10,622 bases of DNA from Chloroflexota bacterium (GCA_003353825.1 PIVW01000179.1:1-10622), one strand, 5' to 3'. Shown: positions 1-7,839, counted from the first letter of the stretch. Translations and numbers: made by a program. The notes: generated by a model from the letters alone, not told the origin.

Positions 1-1
1 T

Positions 2-85
2 GCGGTGGCACTGGGCATTCTTGAAAAGGGATTTTCTTTGGCGGAATTGTTCAAAATCCAAAAAATCTCACTGGCGCTGACTTGA
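2..85 (+). CDS. possible 3' end of an upstream gene (partial)
   Basis: Frame 2 is open from the window edge to a TGA at 83-85 and reads AVALGILEKGFSLAELF followed by ten more residues. The composition (Leu/Ala/Ile/Lys-rich, helix-like) looks like a protein C-terminus, while frame 1 stops at once and frame 3 reads as a Trp/Arg/Lys-rich unlikely protein. Only 27 codons are visible, so no family can be named and chance openness cannot be excluded. Confidence 0.25.
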   Translation, partial: AVALGILEKGFSLAELFKIQKISLALT

Positions 86-243
86 ATCTAATCAATCCCA
101 TTCAACGACCCCAGTGCCGTCAGGAATCAATCACAATAATCGCTGACACCTTGCCACTCATCGCTCGCTCACAGTTAAAATAACACAATCCCAGTGCTCA
201 GGAGGATACCACAGCATGGATATCAGCACAGACCTGTGTCGTA

Positions 244-259
244 GGTGATCTAGATCATA
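244..259. promoter_or_regulatory. CRP/FNR-family-like operator palindrome
   Basis: The bases GGTGATCTAGATCATA match 14 of 16 positions of the E. coli CRP consensus TGTGATCTAGATCACA, and the inner 12 bases (246-257, TGATCTAGATCA) are a perfect palindrome. They also resemble the FNR consensus TTGAT-N4-ATCAA. The site lies about 365 bases ahead of the solute-binding protein start and just upstream of AT-rich promoter-like hexamers. Whether a CRP/FNR-type protein of this organism reads the same sequence is unknown. Confidence 0.45.
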
Positions 260-260
260 C

Positions 261-270
261 TCAGATAACT
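261..270 (+). promoter_or_regulatory. TCAGATAACT motif, copy 1
   Basis: This ten-base motif starts two bases after the CRP-like palindrome. The identical ten bases occur in the same orientation at 7702-7711 and 7845-7854, upstream of the second gene cluster. I noticed no full copy inside a gene. It is a candidate shared operator, and no known regulator site is recognised in it. Confidence 0.3.
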
Positions 271-457
271 ATACTTCTGTTAAAATAGGAATAGTAGTCT
301 GTGTAAATTCAGATGCTGGACTATGTTTTGGCTTCGTGTTTCAGTTGTATGAACCGCACGTGCATAGTTTATGCGTCCGTTAGCATGTGCATTAAGCTCT
401 GGATTGCAGTGAATGATGCGAACCCACTACCGACGGCGCAACGAATTTCAAAAAAAT

Positions 458-467
458 AAGGAGGTGA
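458..467 (+). promoter_or_regulatory. near-perfect Shine-Dalgarno in the leader (AAGGAGGTGA)
   Basis: AAGGAGGTGA matches the 16S rRNA anti-Shine-Dalgarno extensively. It is followed by a second weaker GAGGAA (473-478) and an ATG at 481 that is in frame with the solute-binding protein gene, whose signal peptide begins 48 codons later at 625. It could drive an N-terminally extended product, or it could be a translation-enhancing or standby site. The spacing of 13 bases to the ATG at 481 is long. Confidence 0.35.
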
Positions 468-624
468 ATTCAGAGGAAAAATGGGTGCTATATGTGCCGG
501 GAGCGAGCTATCTTGGGACCAGCTTGCGGAAATTCCATCGAAGTCGTCATGGAGATTAGGAACCAATAATCCGGGAGTGACGCTTCACGCGAAACTCAAA
601 TTACGATATTCAACGAGGAATAAA

Positions 625-2127
625 ATGAAATCCAAAATGTGGACAATACTTAGCCTATTTGTGGTTATGTCAATGTTAGTTGCATGCGCGGCGGCACCGG
701 CAGCGCCTGCGGCACCGGTAGCAGAAGAACCTACCGCAGAAGAGCCTGTTGCTGAGGAAATGAGTTGGTGGGCCCAAGCTGCGGAGGCAGCGGGATGTGT
801 GGACACGACTATTACAGGCATTTCCGAAAGCACACCACCCTCCAACTACTCTGCCGACGTCATCGCTCCTCAATTCGAGGAAGAATCTGGGATTAAGATC
901 GAGTTCGAGACGACCTCCTGGGGTGAAATGTACGACAAGGAATTGAAGGACATGCAGTCGGGCGCTGGTGTCTACGACTTCATCTACATCGAACAAGACA
1001 TCGCCTATGCGTACATAGATCGTGACTTCCTCAGTGACGTCACCCAAATGCGTATAGACAATCCCGAACTGGCCTTTTCCGATTTCGATGAGGGCATGTT
1101 CGTGTCCTTCGTCGACTACTTCAGGGATCCGGAGAACGGCAACCTGATGGGTGTGCCCATGGAGGCATTCATCAAGACTTACCTCTACCGCACCGACCTC
1201 TTCGAAGACGAGGAGATCATGGCCGCCTTTGAGGCTGAGTACGGCTACCCTCTGGCGCCGGCCACCGACCACGAAGAGTACTCCGATATCGCCAAGTTCT
1301 TCACCGAATGGGGCGAGGCCAACGATATGGAGCTCTGGGGTACAACCGTACAAGCGCACACCGGACACGCAGCCTCCTGGTATGAGGGGTTCACCGAGGT
1401 TCCTCCACAGTTTGGTGTCTATGACTGGGGCATCAACATGGATAACTGGAAAGCCACGGTGGAGAATGGCGGCGCCATGAACAGCGACGAGAACAAAGCC
1501 GCTCTGACATGGTGGTTGAGCAATCTCGAATTCGCGCCACCAGAAGCCACCAGCAGCACCTGGGATGAAACGGCGGCCACCTTTGCCGCCGGTCGAGTAG
1601 CACAAGGCTTGATCTATGGCGAGAACGCAGCCTGGGTTGCCACCGATCCTGAACGTTCTATCGTCGTCGGCAACGTCGGCGTAGCATTGCCGCCAACTGA
1701 ACCGGGCGTGCTTGATGCAGCCGCAGCTGGCGAGGGCTCTGTGGGATACTACGACGGTGGCGCCTTTGGCATACCGGTCTCTTCACAGAACCCGCTGTGT
1801 GCTTTGCTATGGGTGCAATACTTTGCACAGGAGCAGTTCCAGCCTGAGTGGGCTGCTGCCAGCGCTCGCGTTACACATAACGCCACCTACGATTCGCCTG
1901 AACTACAGGCGATGGACGAGCAGACCAACGGCTACTTCACACTAATGAAGGATGAAGGTGAACTCTTCGCCGGTGCATCACCCTTCCCGTTCCACGCTAC
2001 CCTACGCGAGGAAATTCTCCCGATTTGGTACAAGGCGATCACTGGTGATCTCACACCGGATGAGACCCTGGACCAGATGGCCGAAGCCACCGATGCCTTC
2101 CTGGTGGAATTGGGCTACGGCGAATAG
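625..2127 (+). CDS. ABC transporter solute-binding lipoprotein (family 1, polyol/glycerol type)
   Basis: This is an extracytoplasmic lipoprotein that captures the substrate for the two permeases encoded next. The start at 625 is chosen because GAGGAA lies at 615-620 and the protein then opens with a classic lipoprotein signal: MKSK, a hydrophobic core, and the lipobox LVAC with the lipidated Cys at residue 21. An Ala/Pro/Glu linker (about 22-45) follows, as in Chloroflexota lipoproteins. The 500-residue mature fold reads as a family-1 (MalE-like) binding protein. The stretches around residues 67-140 (SEST...[24 protein letters not shown]) and the YGYPLAP...YSDIAKFFT and APPEAT segments resemble, from memory, the glycerol-binding GlpV type. 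An in-frame ATG at 481 would add 48 residues ahead of the signal peptide and is less likely. The gene heads the operon, with 14 bases to the first permease. The exact substrate cannot be read from sequence, but neighbouring dehydrogenases suggest a polyol. Confidence 0.9.
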   Translation: MKSKMWTILSLFVVMSMLVACAAAPAAPAAPVAEEPTAEEPVAEEMSWWAQAAEAAGCVDTTITGISESTPPSNYSADVIAPQFEEESGIKIEFETTSWGEMYDKELKDMQSGAGVYDFIYIEQDIAYAYIDRDFLSDVTQMRIDNPELAFSDFDEGMFVSFVDYFRDPENGNLMGVPMEAFIKTYLYRTDLFEDEEIMAAFEAEYGYPLAPATDHEEYSDIAKFFTEWGEANDMELWGTTVQAHTGHAASWYEGFTEVPPQFGVYDWGINMDNWKATVENGGAMNSDENKAALTWWLSNLEFAPPEATSSTWDETAATFAAGRVAQGLIYGENAAWVATDPERSIVVGNVGVALPPTEPGVLDAAAAGEGSVGYYDGGAFGIPVSSQNPLCALLWVQYFAQEQFQPEWAAASARVTHNATYDSPELQAMDEQTNGYFTLMKDEGELFAGASPFPFHATLREEILPIWYKAITGDLTPDETLDQMAEATDAFLVELGYGE

Positions 2128-2141
2128 TACCTTAAGAGAGT

Positions 2142-3017
2142 ATGCGATCAAACCGTATGGGGTGGGGGCTTCTTGCCCCCACCCTCATCATACTAGCCGT
2201 TGCGGGGCTGCTGCCCTTCTTCTATATTATTTACGTCGGCTTCTTCGACTGGAATCTTTTCTCGGCCGAGGTGGGGATGTTCTATACTGGCGCCGATAAC
2301 TACCGTAAACTAGTCTTCGATCCGGAATTCCTGGGTGCACTTAGGCGCACCTTTCTATTCACCACACTAGTTGTAAGCATCGAGTTGGCGCTGGGCTTTT
2401 TCCTGGCGCAACTGCTCACCAAAGATTTTCGCGGCAAGACCATTTTTAGAACGATCCATGCTTTACCACTGGTGATAGCACCCATCGTAGTGGGGGCTGC
2501 CTGGCGATTATTGGTCATACCTGGCTTTGGCCCCGTGCCATACTACTTGGATAAGTTTTTAGATATCAACTATAACATCGGACGGTTCGCCAGCCACGCC
2601 TTCCTGACGACGGTCCTGATGGACATTTGGCACTGGACTCCTTTTGTTACACTCACCATGTTGGCCGGGCTCAGCGCCATACCAAAAGAACCCATGGAAC
2701 AGGCTTTAGTAGATGGCGCCAACCGTTGGCAGATCTTCCGCCATCTGACGATCCCCATGATGATGCCGGTGATCTTGACAACCGTCTTTATTCGCCTTAT
2801 GGATGCGCTGCGTATCGTCGACGAGGTGTACATGTTGACCGGCGGCGGGCCCGGAACTTCCACGCGTTACATAGGTATTCACATCTGGCAAATTGTGTTT
2901 CCCAAAACCGACTACGGTTATGGTTCGGCTATGTCGTTACTTACGCTCTACTTTACCATCGTTCTTTGCTGGTTGGTCTTTGCTGCCATCACGGCCAGGG
3001 GCAAACAATCTTCGTGA
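2142..3017 (+). CDS. ABC transporter permease, MalF/GlpP type
   Basis: This is an inner-membrane subunit of a carbohydrate/polyol importer. The 291-residue protein has about six hydrophobic segments (roughly residues 8-32, 70-92, 107-126, 153-180, 207-225 and 262-284). It carries the cytoplasmic EAA loop that docks on the ATPase (E186-Q-A-L-V-D-G192, with IP at 204-205) and the LTGGGPGTST motif (232-241) seen in MalF-type permeases. Its length is normal for the UgpA/MalF family. The start at 2142 has only a weak purine-rich site (AAGAG) very close by, so translation is probably coupled to the upstream gene ending at 2127; an ATG at 2157 is an alternative. It would pair with the next permease as a heterodimer. 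No ATPase gene is present in the window. Confidence 0.93.
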   Translation: MRSNRMGWGLLAPTLIILAVAGLLPFFYIIYVGFFDWNLFSAEVGMFYTGADNYRKLVFDPEFLGALRRTFLFTTLVVSIELALGFFLAQLLTKDFRGKTIFRTIHALPLVIAPIVVGAAWRLLVIPGFGPVPYYLDKFLDINYNIGRFASHAFLTTVLMDIWHWTPFVTLTMLAGLSAIPKEPMEQALVDGANRWQIFRHLTIPMMMPVILTTVFIRLMDALRIVDEVYMLTGGGPGTSTRYIGIHIWQIVFPKTDYGYGSAMSLLTLYFTIVLCWLVFAAITARGKQSS

Positions 3018-3023
3018 GGCGTC

Positions 3024-3878
3024 ATGACACGTAGTAAGTTTCGCAAAACTCTGGACTGGGCTGGAACCTACCTCGTATGGATAATCGCTACGATAGTCGT
3101 CCTATTTCCGATCTACTGGATATTCGTAGTCTCCGCCCGCAGTCGGGTAGAACTTTTCGGCGGGCCGTCGTTGATCCAGACCAGCTTCTTCGCCAAGAAC
3201 TATACCGAACCCTTGCTGGATCCCACCTTTCGACGTTACCTGATTAATTCGATCATTATCTCCACTACCAACGCGTCGCTGGTTGTCATTTTGGCCGTGA
3301 CTGCCACTTATGCGCTCTCACGCTGGCGGCTTAAAGGTGATGAGAATATATTCTTCTGGACGATCACCAATCGCATGGCGCCTCCAGCCGCGTTTATGTT
3401 CCCTGTCTTTCTACTGTTCACCCGCGTTGTTAAGTTTGGCGACTGGTCCTTGTTCGACACCAGGCTTGGCTTGATTCTGATCTATTGTACTTTTAACTTG
3501 CCATTCGCCATCTGGCTTTTGAAAGGGATCATGGATGGTATCCCCATCGATCTTGACGAAGCAGCACTGGTCGATGGCGCCGGCACCTGGACCGTATTGA
3601 CCAAGATCATCGTACCCTTGGCCGCTCCTGGCATCGCCATCACATTTGTGCTCAGTTGGGTATTTGCCTGGAATGAGTACATCTATGCGGCGACATTGAC
3701 CAGTGTAGATGCGCGTACTGTTACCACCGGACTGGCAGAATACGTGACAGTTACCGGCACGAATTGGGGCGAGATGGCAGCAGTTTCTGTGATCGCGCTT
3801 CTACCGGCTTTACTCTTCCTGGTGGTGGTTCAGAGATACATTGTGATGGGCCTGACGTTTGGCGCAGTGAAGGAATAG
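3024..3878 (+). CDS. ABC transporter permease, MalG/GlpQ type
   Basis: This is the second membrane subunit of the importer, 284 residues and the usual length for MalG/UgpE proteins. Hydrophobic segments lie near residues 14-36, 76-98, 118-135, 148-168, 199-220 and 253-272. The EAA loop is clear (E179-A-A-L-V-D-G185, with P at 198), followed by [13 protein letters not shown] (214-226) and the family-typical C-terminus [17 protein letters not shown]. It begins six bases after the first permease stop, with GTGAGG as the ribosome-binding site, and is followed after five bases by the GlpU-like gene. These tight spacings support one polycistronic message. Confidence 0.93.
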   Translation: MTRSKFRKTLDWAGTYLVWIIATIVVLFPIYWIFVVSARSRVELFGGPSLIQTSFFAKNYTEPLLDPTFRRYLINSIIISTTNASLVVILAVTATYALSRWRLKGDENIFFWTITNRMAPPAAFMFPVFLLFTRVVKFGDWSLFDTRLGLILIYCTFNLPFAIWLLKGIMDGIPIDLDEAALVDGAGTWTVLTKIIVPLAAPGIAITFVLSWVFAWNEYIYAATLTSVDARTVTTGLAEYVTVTGTNWGEMAAVSVIALLPALLFLVVVQRYIVMGLTFGAVKE

Positions 3879-3883
3879 CGAAT

Positions 3884-4147
3884 ATGACACAACAGCCGCG
3901 AGAATCCTACGATGCAGGTACACAGGCTCCACAGCGTGAGGACGGGGTTATCTCACCCATCGAGCATCACGGCCGGCAGGGCTTTCTGCCTATCAGAACC
4001 AACACCTTCGATCGCGTCTTCATCAGTGTCGTTTGCTTCATCGCCATCCAGTTGTTGTGGATGCGCTTCATCGAGGCGTTCCTATCGATCTGGATTGCAG
4101 TCATTCTCTCCGTGATACTGGGCTACATCATCACCCGTTGGGGATAG
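3884..4147 (+). CDS. small membrane protein, DUF2160 / GlpU-like transporter accessory
   Basis: This 87-residue protein has a conserved juxtamembrane core, RQGFLPIRTNTFDRVFI (31-47), then two hydrophobic helices (about 43-62 and 64-83) and ends in RWG. The GFLPI-x-T-x3-DR-x-FI core and the terminal RWG match, from memory, the DUF2160 family, whose member GlpU is encoded with the rhizobial glycerol importer GlpSTPQUV; its biochemical role is not established. The position directly after the two permeases agrees with that family. An oddity is that the family usually has an extra N-terminal membrane helix, whereas here residues 1-30 are hydrophilic and disordered-looking (Gln, Glu, Arg, Asp, His). 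The start at 3884 follows the upstream stop by five bases. A longer in-frame start at 3764 lies inside the permease gene and is unlikely. Confidence 0.8.
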   Translation: MTQQPRESYDAGTQAPQREDGVISPIEHHGRQGFLPIRTNTFDRVFISVVCFIAIQLLWMRFIEAFLSIWIAVILSVILGYIITRWG

Positions 4148-4208
4148 CGGCAGGCAACCGAGCTAGAAGTGCTCTGGACAGATACAAATATAATTCGAGG
4201 TTTTTGCT

Positions 4209-5246
4209 ATGCAAGCATTAGTTCTGGAACAAACAAACCTTCTCTCCCTGCGGGACATAAACATTGACGAGCCCTTAAGGCCCAACGATGTGCAGATCGC
4301 CATACATACCGTTGGCATTTGCGGCAGCGATATCCACTACTATACCCATGGTCGCATCGGCCCCTTTGTGGTTGAGGAACCGATGGTGTTGGGCCATGAG
4401 GCGTCGGGGACTGTGCTGGAGGTCGGCGGCGATGTCACTGGCCTTAAGATCGGGGATCGGGTGTGTATGGAGCCCGGTATCCCCGATCCCAACAGCAAAG
4501 CCACCCGCTTGGGCATGTACAACCTGGACCCGGCTGTACGGTTTTGGGCAACGCCACCCATTCACGGTGTGTTGCGACCAACGGTTGTGCACCCGGCCAA
4601 CTTCACATTCAAGGTCCCAGACAACGTCAGTCTGGCCGAGGCAGCCATGGTGGAACCGCTGGCTGTAGGGATGCATGGAGCTATGAAAGCGCAGATCAAG
4701 CCTGGTGACGTGGCCGTGGTTTTCGGTGCCGGCCCCATAGGTATGGTCACCGCCCTGGCAGCACTGGCCGCTGGTTGTAGCCAGATCATCATGACTGATG
4801 TAGTGCAGCCCAAACTGGATCTGGCAGCTACGTTGGGACCCATTATCCCTGTCAATGTCGCCATGCAAGATCTAACAGAACTGGTCTTTGATCTGACAGA
4901 TGGTTGGGGTGCAGATATCGTATTCGAGTGTAGTGGAAGTATTCAGGCCTCGTCCGGTGTCTTCGAGTCGATCTGCCCTGGCGGGACCGTGGTGTTGATA
5001 GGCATGCCGCTCGAGCCCGTGCCCTATGATGTGGTTGCTGCTCAGGTCAAAGAGGCACGTGTCGAACATGTCTTCCGCTATGCACATGTTTATCCACGGG
5101 CGCTGGCACTCATGGGTAGTGGGAAGATCGACGTTAACCCTCTCATCACCGATACTTTTTCATTCCAGGATAGTATCGAAGCCTTTGACTTTGCTACAGT
5201 GATGCCCCCGACCTCGGTCAAGGCGCAGATCGAATTACCTCAGTAG
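4209..5246 (+). CDS. zinc-type polyol dehydrogenase, xylitol/sorbitol dehydrogenase-like (MDR)
   Basis: This is a cytoplasmic NAD-dependent medium-chain dehydrogenase expected to oxidise a polyol such as xylitol to the matching ketose. The 345-residue protein has the catalytic-zinc ligands C38 (GICGSD), H63-E64 (GHE) and E149, and a Rossmann motif GAGPIG (173-178) with D197 at the end of the second strand, indicating NAD. The segments [21 protein letters not shown] and MEPGIPD...[18 protein letters not shown] closely resemble proteobacterial xylitol dehydrogenases (D-xylulose reductases) from memory. The structural-zinc lobe has lost the usual four cysteines (about residues 90-105), which appears to be a trait of that subgroup and not a defect. 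GAGG at 4197-4200 serves the ATG at 4209. A 61-base gap separates it from the GlpU-like gene. The true substrate may be another tetritol, pentitol or hexitol. Confidence 0.88.
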   Translation: MQALVLEQTNLLSLRDINIDEPLRPNDVQIAIHTVGICGSDIHYYTHGRIGPFVVEEPMVLGHEASGTVLEVGGDVTGLKIGDRVCMEPGIPDPNSKATRLGMYNLDPAVRFWATPPIHGVLRPTVVHPANFTFKVPDNVSLAEAAMVEPLAVGMHGAMKAQIKPGDVAVVFGAGPIGMVTALAALAAGCSQIIMTDVVQPKLDLAATLGPIIPVNVAMQDLTELVFDLTDGWGADIVFECSGSIQASSGVFESICPGGTVVLIGMPLEPVPYDVVAAQVKEARVEHVFRYAHVYPRALALMGSGKIDVNPLITDTFSFQDSIEAFDFATVMPPTSVKAQIELPQ

Positions 5247-5333
5247 CTTTCCTACTTACAATAATCACCACGGTGTAAGAACACCAGACGTATTTCCGTT
5301 GCCGCGCTTGGGCGATCAGCAAGGAGTTTGACG

Positions 5334-6530
5334 ATGAACGACCGTGAACGATTCCTGTCGACCATGCATTATCAACCTGTCGACCGCTCCCCTATCTGTG
5401 ATTTCAGCTTTTGGGAAGAGACTATCGTCGTATGGCGCGATCAGGGTCTACCAGATGATATTGTCGCCCCGGATTATTATCTGTGGCGTAATGGTAACGC
5501 AGACCATTTTTTCGGCATGGATTACAGCATCGACCGGGCTGTCAATGCCACCGGTATCGATATTGGACTCGTGCCCGCATTCGAAGAAAAAGTAATAGAG
5601 GACAGGGGCGATCACGAGATAATGCAACAATCTGATGGCGTGCGCGTGTTGCGCAGAAAGTTTATGAGTTCCATTCCCGCCCATCAGGGATATCTTCTGA
5701 CCGATCGTGATAGCTGGCAAAAGCACTATAAGCCCCGCCTCGATCCGTCGACACCCGAGCGCTATCCAGATGATTGGGATGCAAGGGCCAAGCTCTGGAC
5801 CGACCCAAAGCGGGAACAGGTCATTGGTTTGAATGCCGGCAGCCTTTACGGTTGGATTCGCAATTGGAATGGTCTCGAAAATCTGTCACTGGTGGTCTAT
5901 GACGACCCGGCCTGGTTCGAGGAAATGGTGACGACGGTCACGGACTGCATTATAGGTACGCTATCTCGGGCGTTGGAGACGGGAGGACAGTTCGACGCCG
6001 CCTTCATCTGGGAAGACATGGCCTACAAGGCCGGCCCCTTGCTGAGCCCCAAACACTTCAAGCAGTTTCTCGTACCCCAATACCGTCGCCTCTCCGACTT
6101 CTTGCGCAGTTACGGGGTGGATGTGATCTGCGTTGATTGCGATGGTAAAATCGACCTTCTGGTGCCCTTGTGGCTCGAAGCGGGTATCAACTGCATCTAC
6201 CCCATCGAAGTTGGTACATGGGAGGCCGATCCCATCGCATTCCGCAGAAAATATGGCAAGGATATGTTGATTATGGGCGGTTTCAACAAGCGAATCCTGG
6301 CCAATACCAAAGAGGCGATTGAAAAAGAGATTTATCGCCTGGCCCCCCTGGTAGAAGAGGGCGGCTACATTGGCTTTTGTGACCATCGCGTACCCCCCGA
6401 CGTACCGCTTGAGAACTACTGGTTCTACCTGGAGATGGTGCGCGAGGTCTGGGGACGAGATCTGCCCGATCTCAGGCCCATGGGTGAACTAAACCTGCCC
6501 TCATCTGAGGGGGACGGTGCGACATCATAA
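5334..6530 (+). CDS. uroporphyrinogen decarboxylase (URO-D) superfamily protein, role unknown
   Basis: This 398-residue protein has the URO-D TIM-barrel signature pattern: an N-terminal NDRERFLSTMHYQPVDRSP, a central FIWEDMAYKAGPLLSP (224-239), VDCDGKIDLL (267-276), GINCIYPIEVG (284-294), GGFNKR (315-320) and HRVPPDVP (351-358). It is not the heme enzyme HemE, because the N-terminal RQAGR-type motif is absent and no other tetrapyrrole gene is nearby. Relatives in this superfamily include cobalamin/methyl-transfer proteins (MtaA, CmuA), which use a His-x-Cys...Cys zinc site. Here the corresponding region reads V-D-C (267-269) and C287, so the His is missing. ATG 5334 is chosen because AAGGAG (5321-5326) sits seven bases upstream; the TTG at 5328 is too close. 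Genes of this type recur beside sugar transporters in many genomes, with function unproven. Confidence 0.85.
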   Translation: MNDRERFLSTMHYQPVDRSPICDFSFWEETIVVWRDQGLPDDIVAPDYYLWRNGNADHFFGMDYSIDRAVNATGIDIGLVPAFEEKVIEDRGDHEIMQQSDGVRVLRRKFMSSIPAHQGYLLTDRDSWQKHYKPRLDPSTPERYPDDWDARAKLWTDPKREQVIGLNAGSLYGWIRNWNGLENLSLVVYDDPAWFEEMVTTVTDCIIGTLSRALETGGQFDAAFIWEDMAYKAGPLLSPKHFKQFLVPQYRRLSDFLRSYGVDVICVDCDGKIDLLVPLWLEAGINCIYPIEVGTWEADPIAFRRKYGKDMLIMGGFNKRILANTKEAIEKEIYRLAPLVEEGGYIGFCDHRVPPDVPLENYWFYLEMVREVWGRDLPDLRPMGELNLPSSEGDGATS

Positions 6531-6554
6531 CATTTTATAGGGAGGCAACAAGAC

Positions 6555-7655
6555 ATGGGATATACATCCGGTAGCCCTCTCCCCAAGACCATGCAAGCTG
6601 TGGTCTGCCACGGACCACAGGACTATCGCCTGGAGGAGTGGGCTGTACCAGAGCCAGGGCCGGGCGAGGTTGTCATTCGAGTCAAGTCCGTTGGCATCTG
6701 CGCCAGCGATCTCAAGTGCTACCTGGGAGCACCCCTTTTCTGGGGAGATGAGCATCGGCAGGGCTACTGCCAACCACCGGTCATTCCCGGGCACGAGTTT
6801 GTGGGCGAAGTGGTGGCTCTGGGCGAGGGCGCAGATAAGAAATACGGGCTGGCATTAGGTGATCTGGCGGTGTCCGAGCAGATCGTCCCCTGCTGGAAAT
6901 GCCGTTATTGCAGGCGGGGCCAGTATTGGATGTGCCAAGACAAACATGATGTCTACGGTTTTCGCCAACGCACCTTTGGCGCCATGGCCGAGTACATGCG
7001 TTTCCCCAGTGACGCTCTCAACTACAAGGTACCAGAGTCTATTCCCGCCGCCCATGCTGCTTTCATCGAGCCCCTGGCCTGTTCGATCCACGCTGTGCAA
7101 CGCGGCGAGATCGAGTTTGGTGATGTGGTGGTCATCGCCGGCGTTGGCCCCTTAGGGCTGGGCATGGTCGCTGCGGCGCGGCTCAAGAACCCTGGCCTGT
7201 TGATCGCAATAGACCTGAATGACCAACGATTGCAGATCGCCCGTGCCTGCGGCGCCGACATGGTATTGAACCCCAACCAGATCGACGTGATCGACGAGGT
7301 ACGCAAACTCAGCGATGGATATGGGTGTGATGTTTACATCGAGGCCACCGGTCATCCGGCCGCCGTAGAACAGGGGCTGCACATGATTCGCAAATTGGGG
7401 ACGTTCGTGGAATTCAGCGTTATGCGGGATCAGGTGACAGTGGACTGGACCATTATCGGCGATAGCAAAGAATTGAACATCCACGGCTCCCATCTTGGCC
7501 CCTACTGCTATCCTATCGCCATCGACATGTTAGAAAAGGGCTTATTACCCATGGACCAGATCATCACCCACAGATTTCCATTATCTGCTTTCCAAGAGGG
7601 AATTGATCTGGTCGCGACCGGTGATCGCTCTATCAAGGTAACCCTGACACCATAG
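6555..7655 (+). CDS. eltD: zinc-dependent dehydrogenase, EltD-like (erythritol/L-threitol dehydrogenase type)
   Basis: This predicted cytoplasmic NAD-dependent medium-chain dehydrogenase would oxidise erythritol or L-threitol to L-erythrulose if it shares the activity of mycobacterial EltD. The 366-residue protein opens with MQAVVCHGPQDYRLEEWAVP and has the catalytic ligands C49 (GICASDLKCY), H80-E81 (GHEF) and E172. An intact structural-zinc lobe is present at C113, C116, C119 and C127, and the Rossmann motif GVGPLG (196-201) is followed by D220. SEQIVPCWKC, GGYG/DGYG-CDVYIEATGH, VDWTIIGDSKEL and HLGPYC match the Mycolicibacterium smegmatis EltD sequence as I recall it, including spacing. 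GGAGG at 6541-6545 lies nine bases before the ATG at 6555. The gene follows the URO-D gene by 24 bases. L105 stands where relatives usually have Arg (GDLAVSEQ versus GDRVVSEQ). The symbol is by resemblance; other C4-C6 polyols remain possible. Confidence 0.8.
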   Translation: MGYTSGSPLPKTMQAVVCHGPQDYRLEEWAVPEPGPGEVVIRVKSVGICASDLKCYLGAPLFWGDEHRQGYCQPPVIPGHEFVGEVVALGEGADKKYGLALGDLAVSEQIVPCWKCRYCRRGQYWMCQDKHDVYGFRQRTFGAMAEYMRFPSDALNYKVPESIPAAHAAFIEPLACSIHAVQRGEIEFGDVVVIAGVGPLGLGMVAAARLKNPGLLIAIDLNDQRLQIARACGADMVLNPNQIDVIDEVRKLSDGYGCDVYIEATGHPAAVEQGLHMIRKLGTFVEFSVMRDQVTVDWTIIGDSKELNIHGSHLGPYCYPIAIDMLEKGLLPMDQIITHRFPLSAFQEGIDLVATGDRSIKVTLTP

Positions 7656-7696
7656 CGGATTCGCCGGATCTTGAGCGGATTTTCCCATGAAAGTGA

Positions 7697-7712
7697 CGAC
7701 TTCAGATAACTT
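7697..7712 (+). repeat. 16-base direct repeat, copy 1 (contains TCAGATAACT)
   Basis: CGACTTCAGATAACTT differs at one base from CGATTTCAGATAACTT at 7840-7855. The core TCAGATAACT (7702-7711) also occurs at 261-270 upstream of the transporter operon. It could be an operator pair for a regulator of both clusters, or duplicated target sequence flanking an inserted small repeat; the third copy upstream favours the operator reading. Confidence 0.5.
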
Positions 7713-7750
7713 GTATTAGTCAGACACATGTTGAACGCTGTCGGATAGGA

Positions 7751-7820
7751 TTAGAACGCAGATGAACGCGGAAAAAGCAGATTCCTTCCTCTTTGATCAG
7801 CGTTCCATTCATCTGTCCAA
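7751..7820. repeat. decayed interspersed palindromic repeat
   Basis: GAACGCAGATGAACGCGG begins at 7754 and its partial inverse ends near 7815: arms CAGATGAA (7759-7766) and TTCATCTG (7808-7815) pair perfectly, and GAACGC (7764-7769) can alternatively pair with GCGTTC (7800-7805). The tandem GAACGC-AGAT-GAACGC core resembles a short palindromic intergenic repeat I recall from many bacterial genomes, including Chloroflexota. The remainder of the arms no longer pairs, so it looks old. It encodes nothing. Confidence 0.5.
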
Positions 7821-7839
7821 CGTGTGATTGACCACTAAA

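Larger units (their letters stand above)
86..624 (+). other. long leader / regulatory region upstream of the transporter operon
   Basis: No convincing full gene lies here. The stretch is AT-richer than the downstream genes. It contains a CRP/FNR-like palindrome (244-259), a TCAGATAACT motif (261-270), AT-rich hexamers that could serve as -10 boxes (TATACT at 270-275, TAAAAT at 281-286) without good -35 boxes, a ten-codon mini-ORF with AGGAGG upstream (ATG at 216, TGA at 246-248), and a near-perfect Shine-Dalgarno sequence at 458-467. Poor -35 boxes beside a CRP-like site would fit an activator-dependent promoter, but this is inference. Confidence 0.5.

Noticed and set aside
340..480. Riboswitch or structured leader RNA
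   Set aside because: Short stems such as GCATA-GTT-TATGC (about 362-374) exist, but no known riboswitch core could be recognised.
676..1605. 309-residue open frame on the minus strand
   Set aside because: It lies wholly antisense to the solute-binding protein gene, has no ribosome-binding site or recognisable domain, and ends in Cys/Arg-rich low-complexity sequence that mirrors the Ala/Pro linker.
4175..4194. Internal promoter before the xylitol-DH-like gene (TATAAT at 4189-4194)
   Set aside because: The -10 box is perfect, but no -35 exists at 16-18 bases; TGGACA at 4175-4180 is only eight bases away. The gene fits the upstream operon.
5272..5285. Hairpin GGTGT-AAGA-ACACC as a terminator before the URO-D gene
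   Set aside because: The stem is only five base pairs and no T-run follows, so it does not qualify as a rho-independent terminator.
5334..6530. Heme-biosynthesis uroporphyrinogen decarboxylase (HemE)
   Set aside because: The HemE N-terminal signature is missing, the length and motifs fit the broader URO-D superfamily, and no heme genes are nearby.
7823..7839. Second CRP-like site (TGTGA-N6-ACTAA)
   Set aside because: Only the left half-site matches; the right half departs from TCACA, so it is not credible alone.
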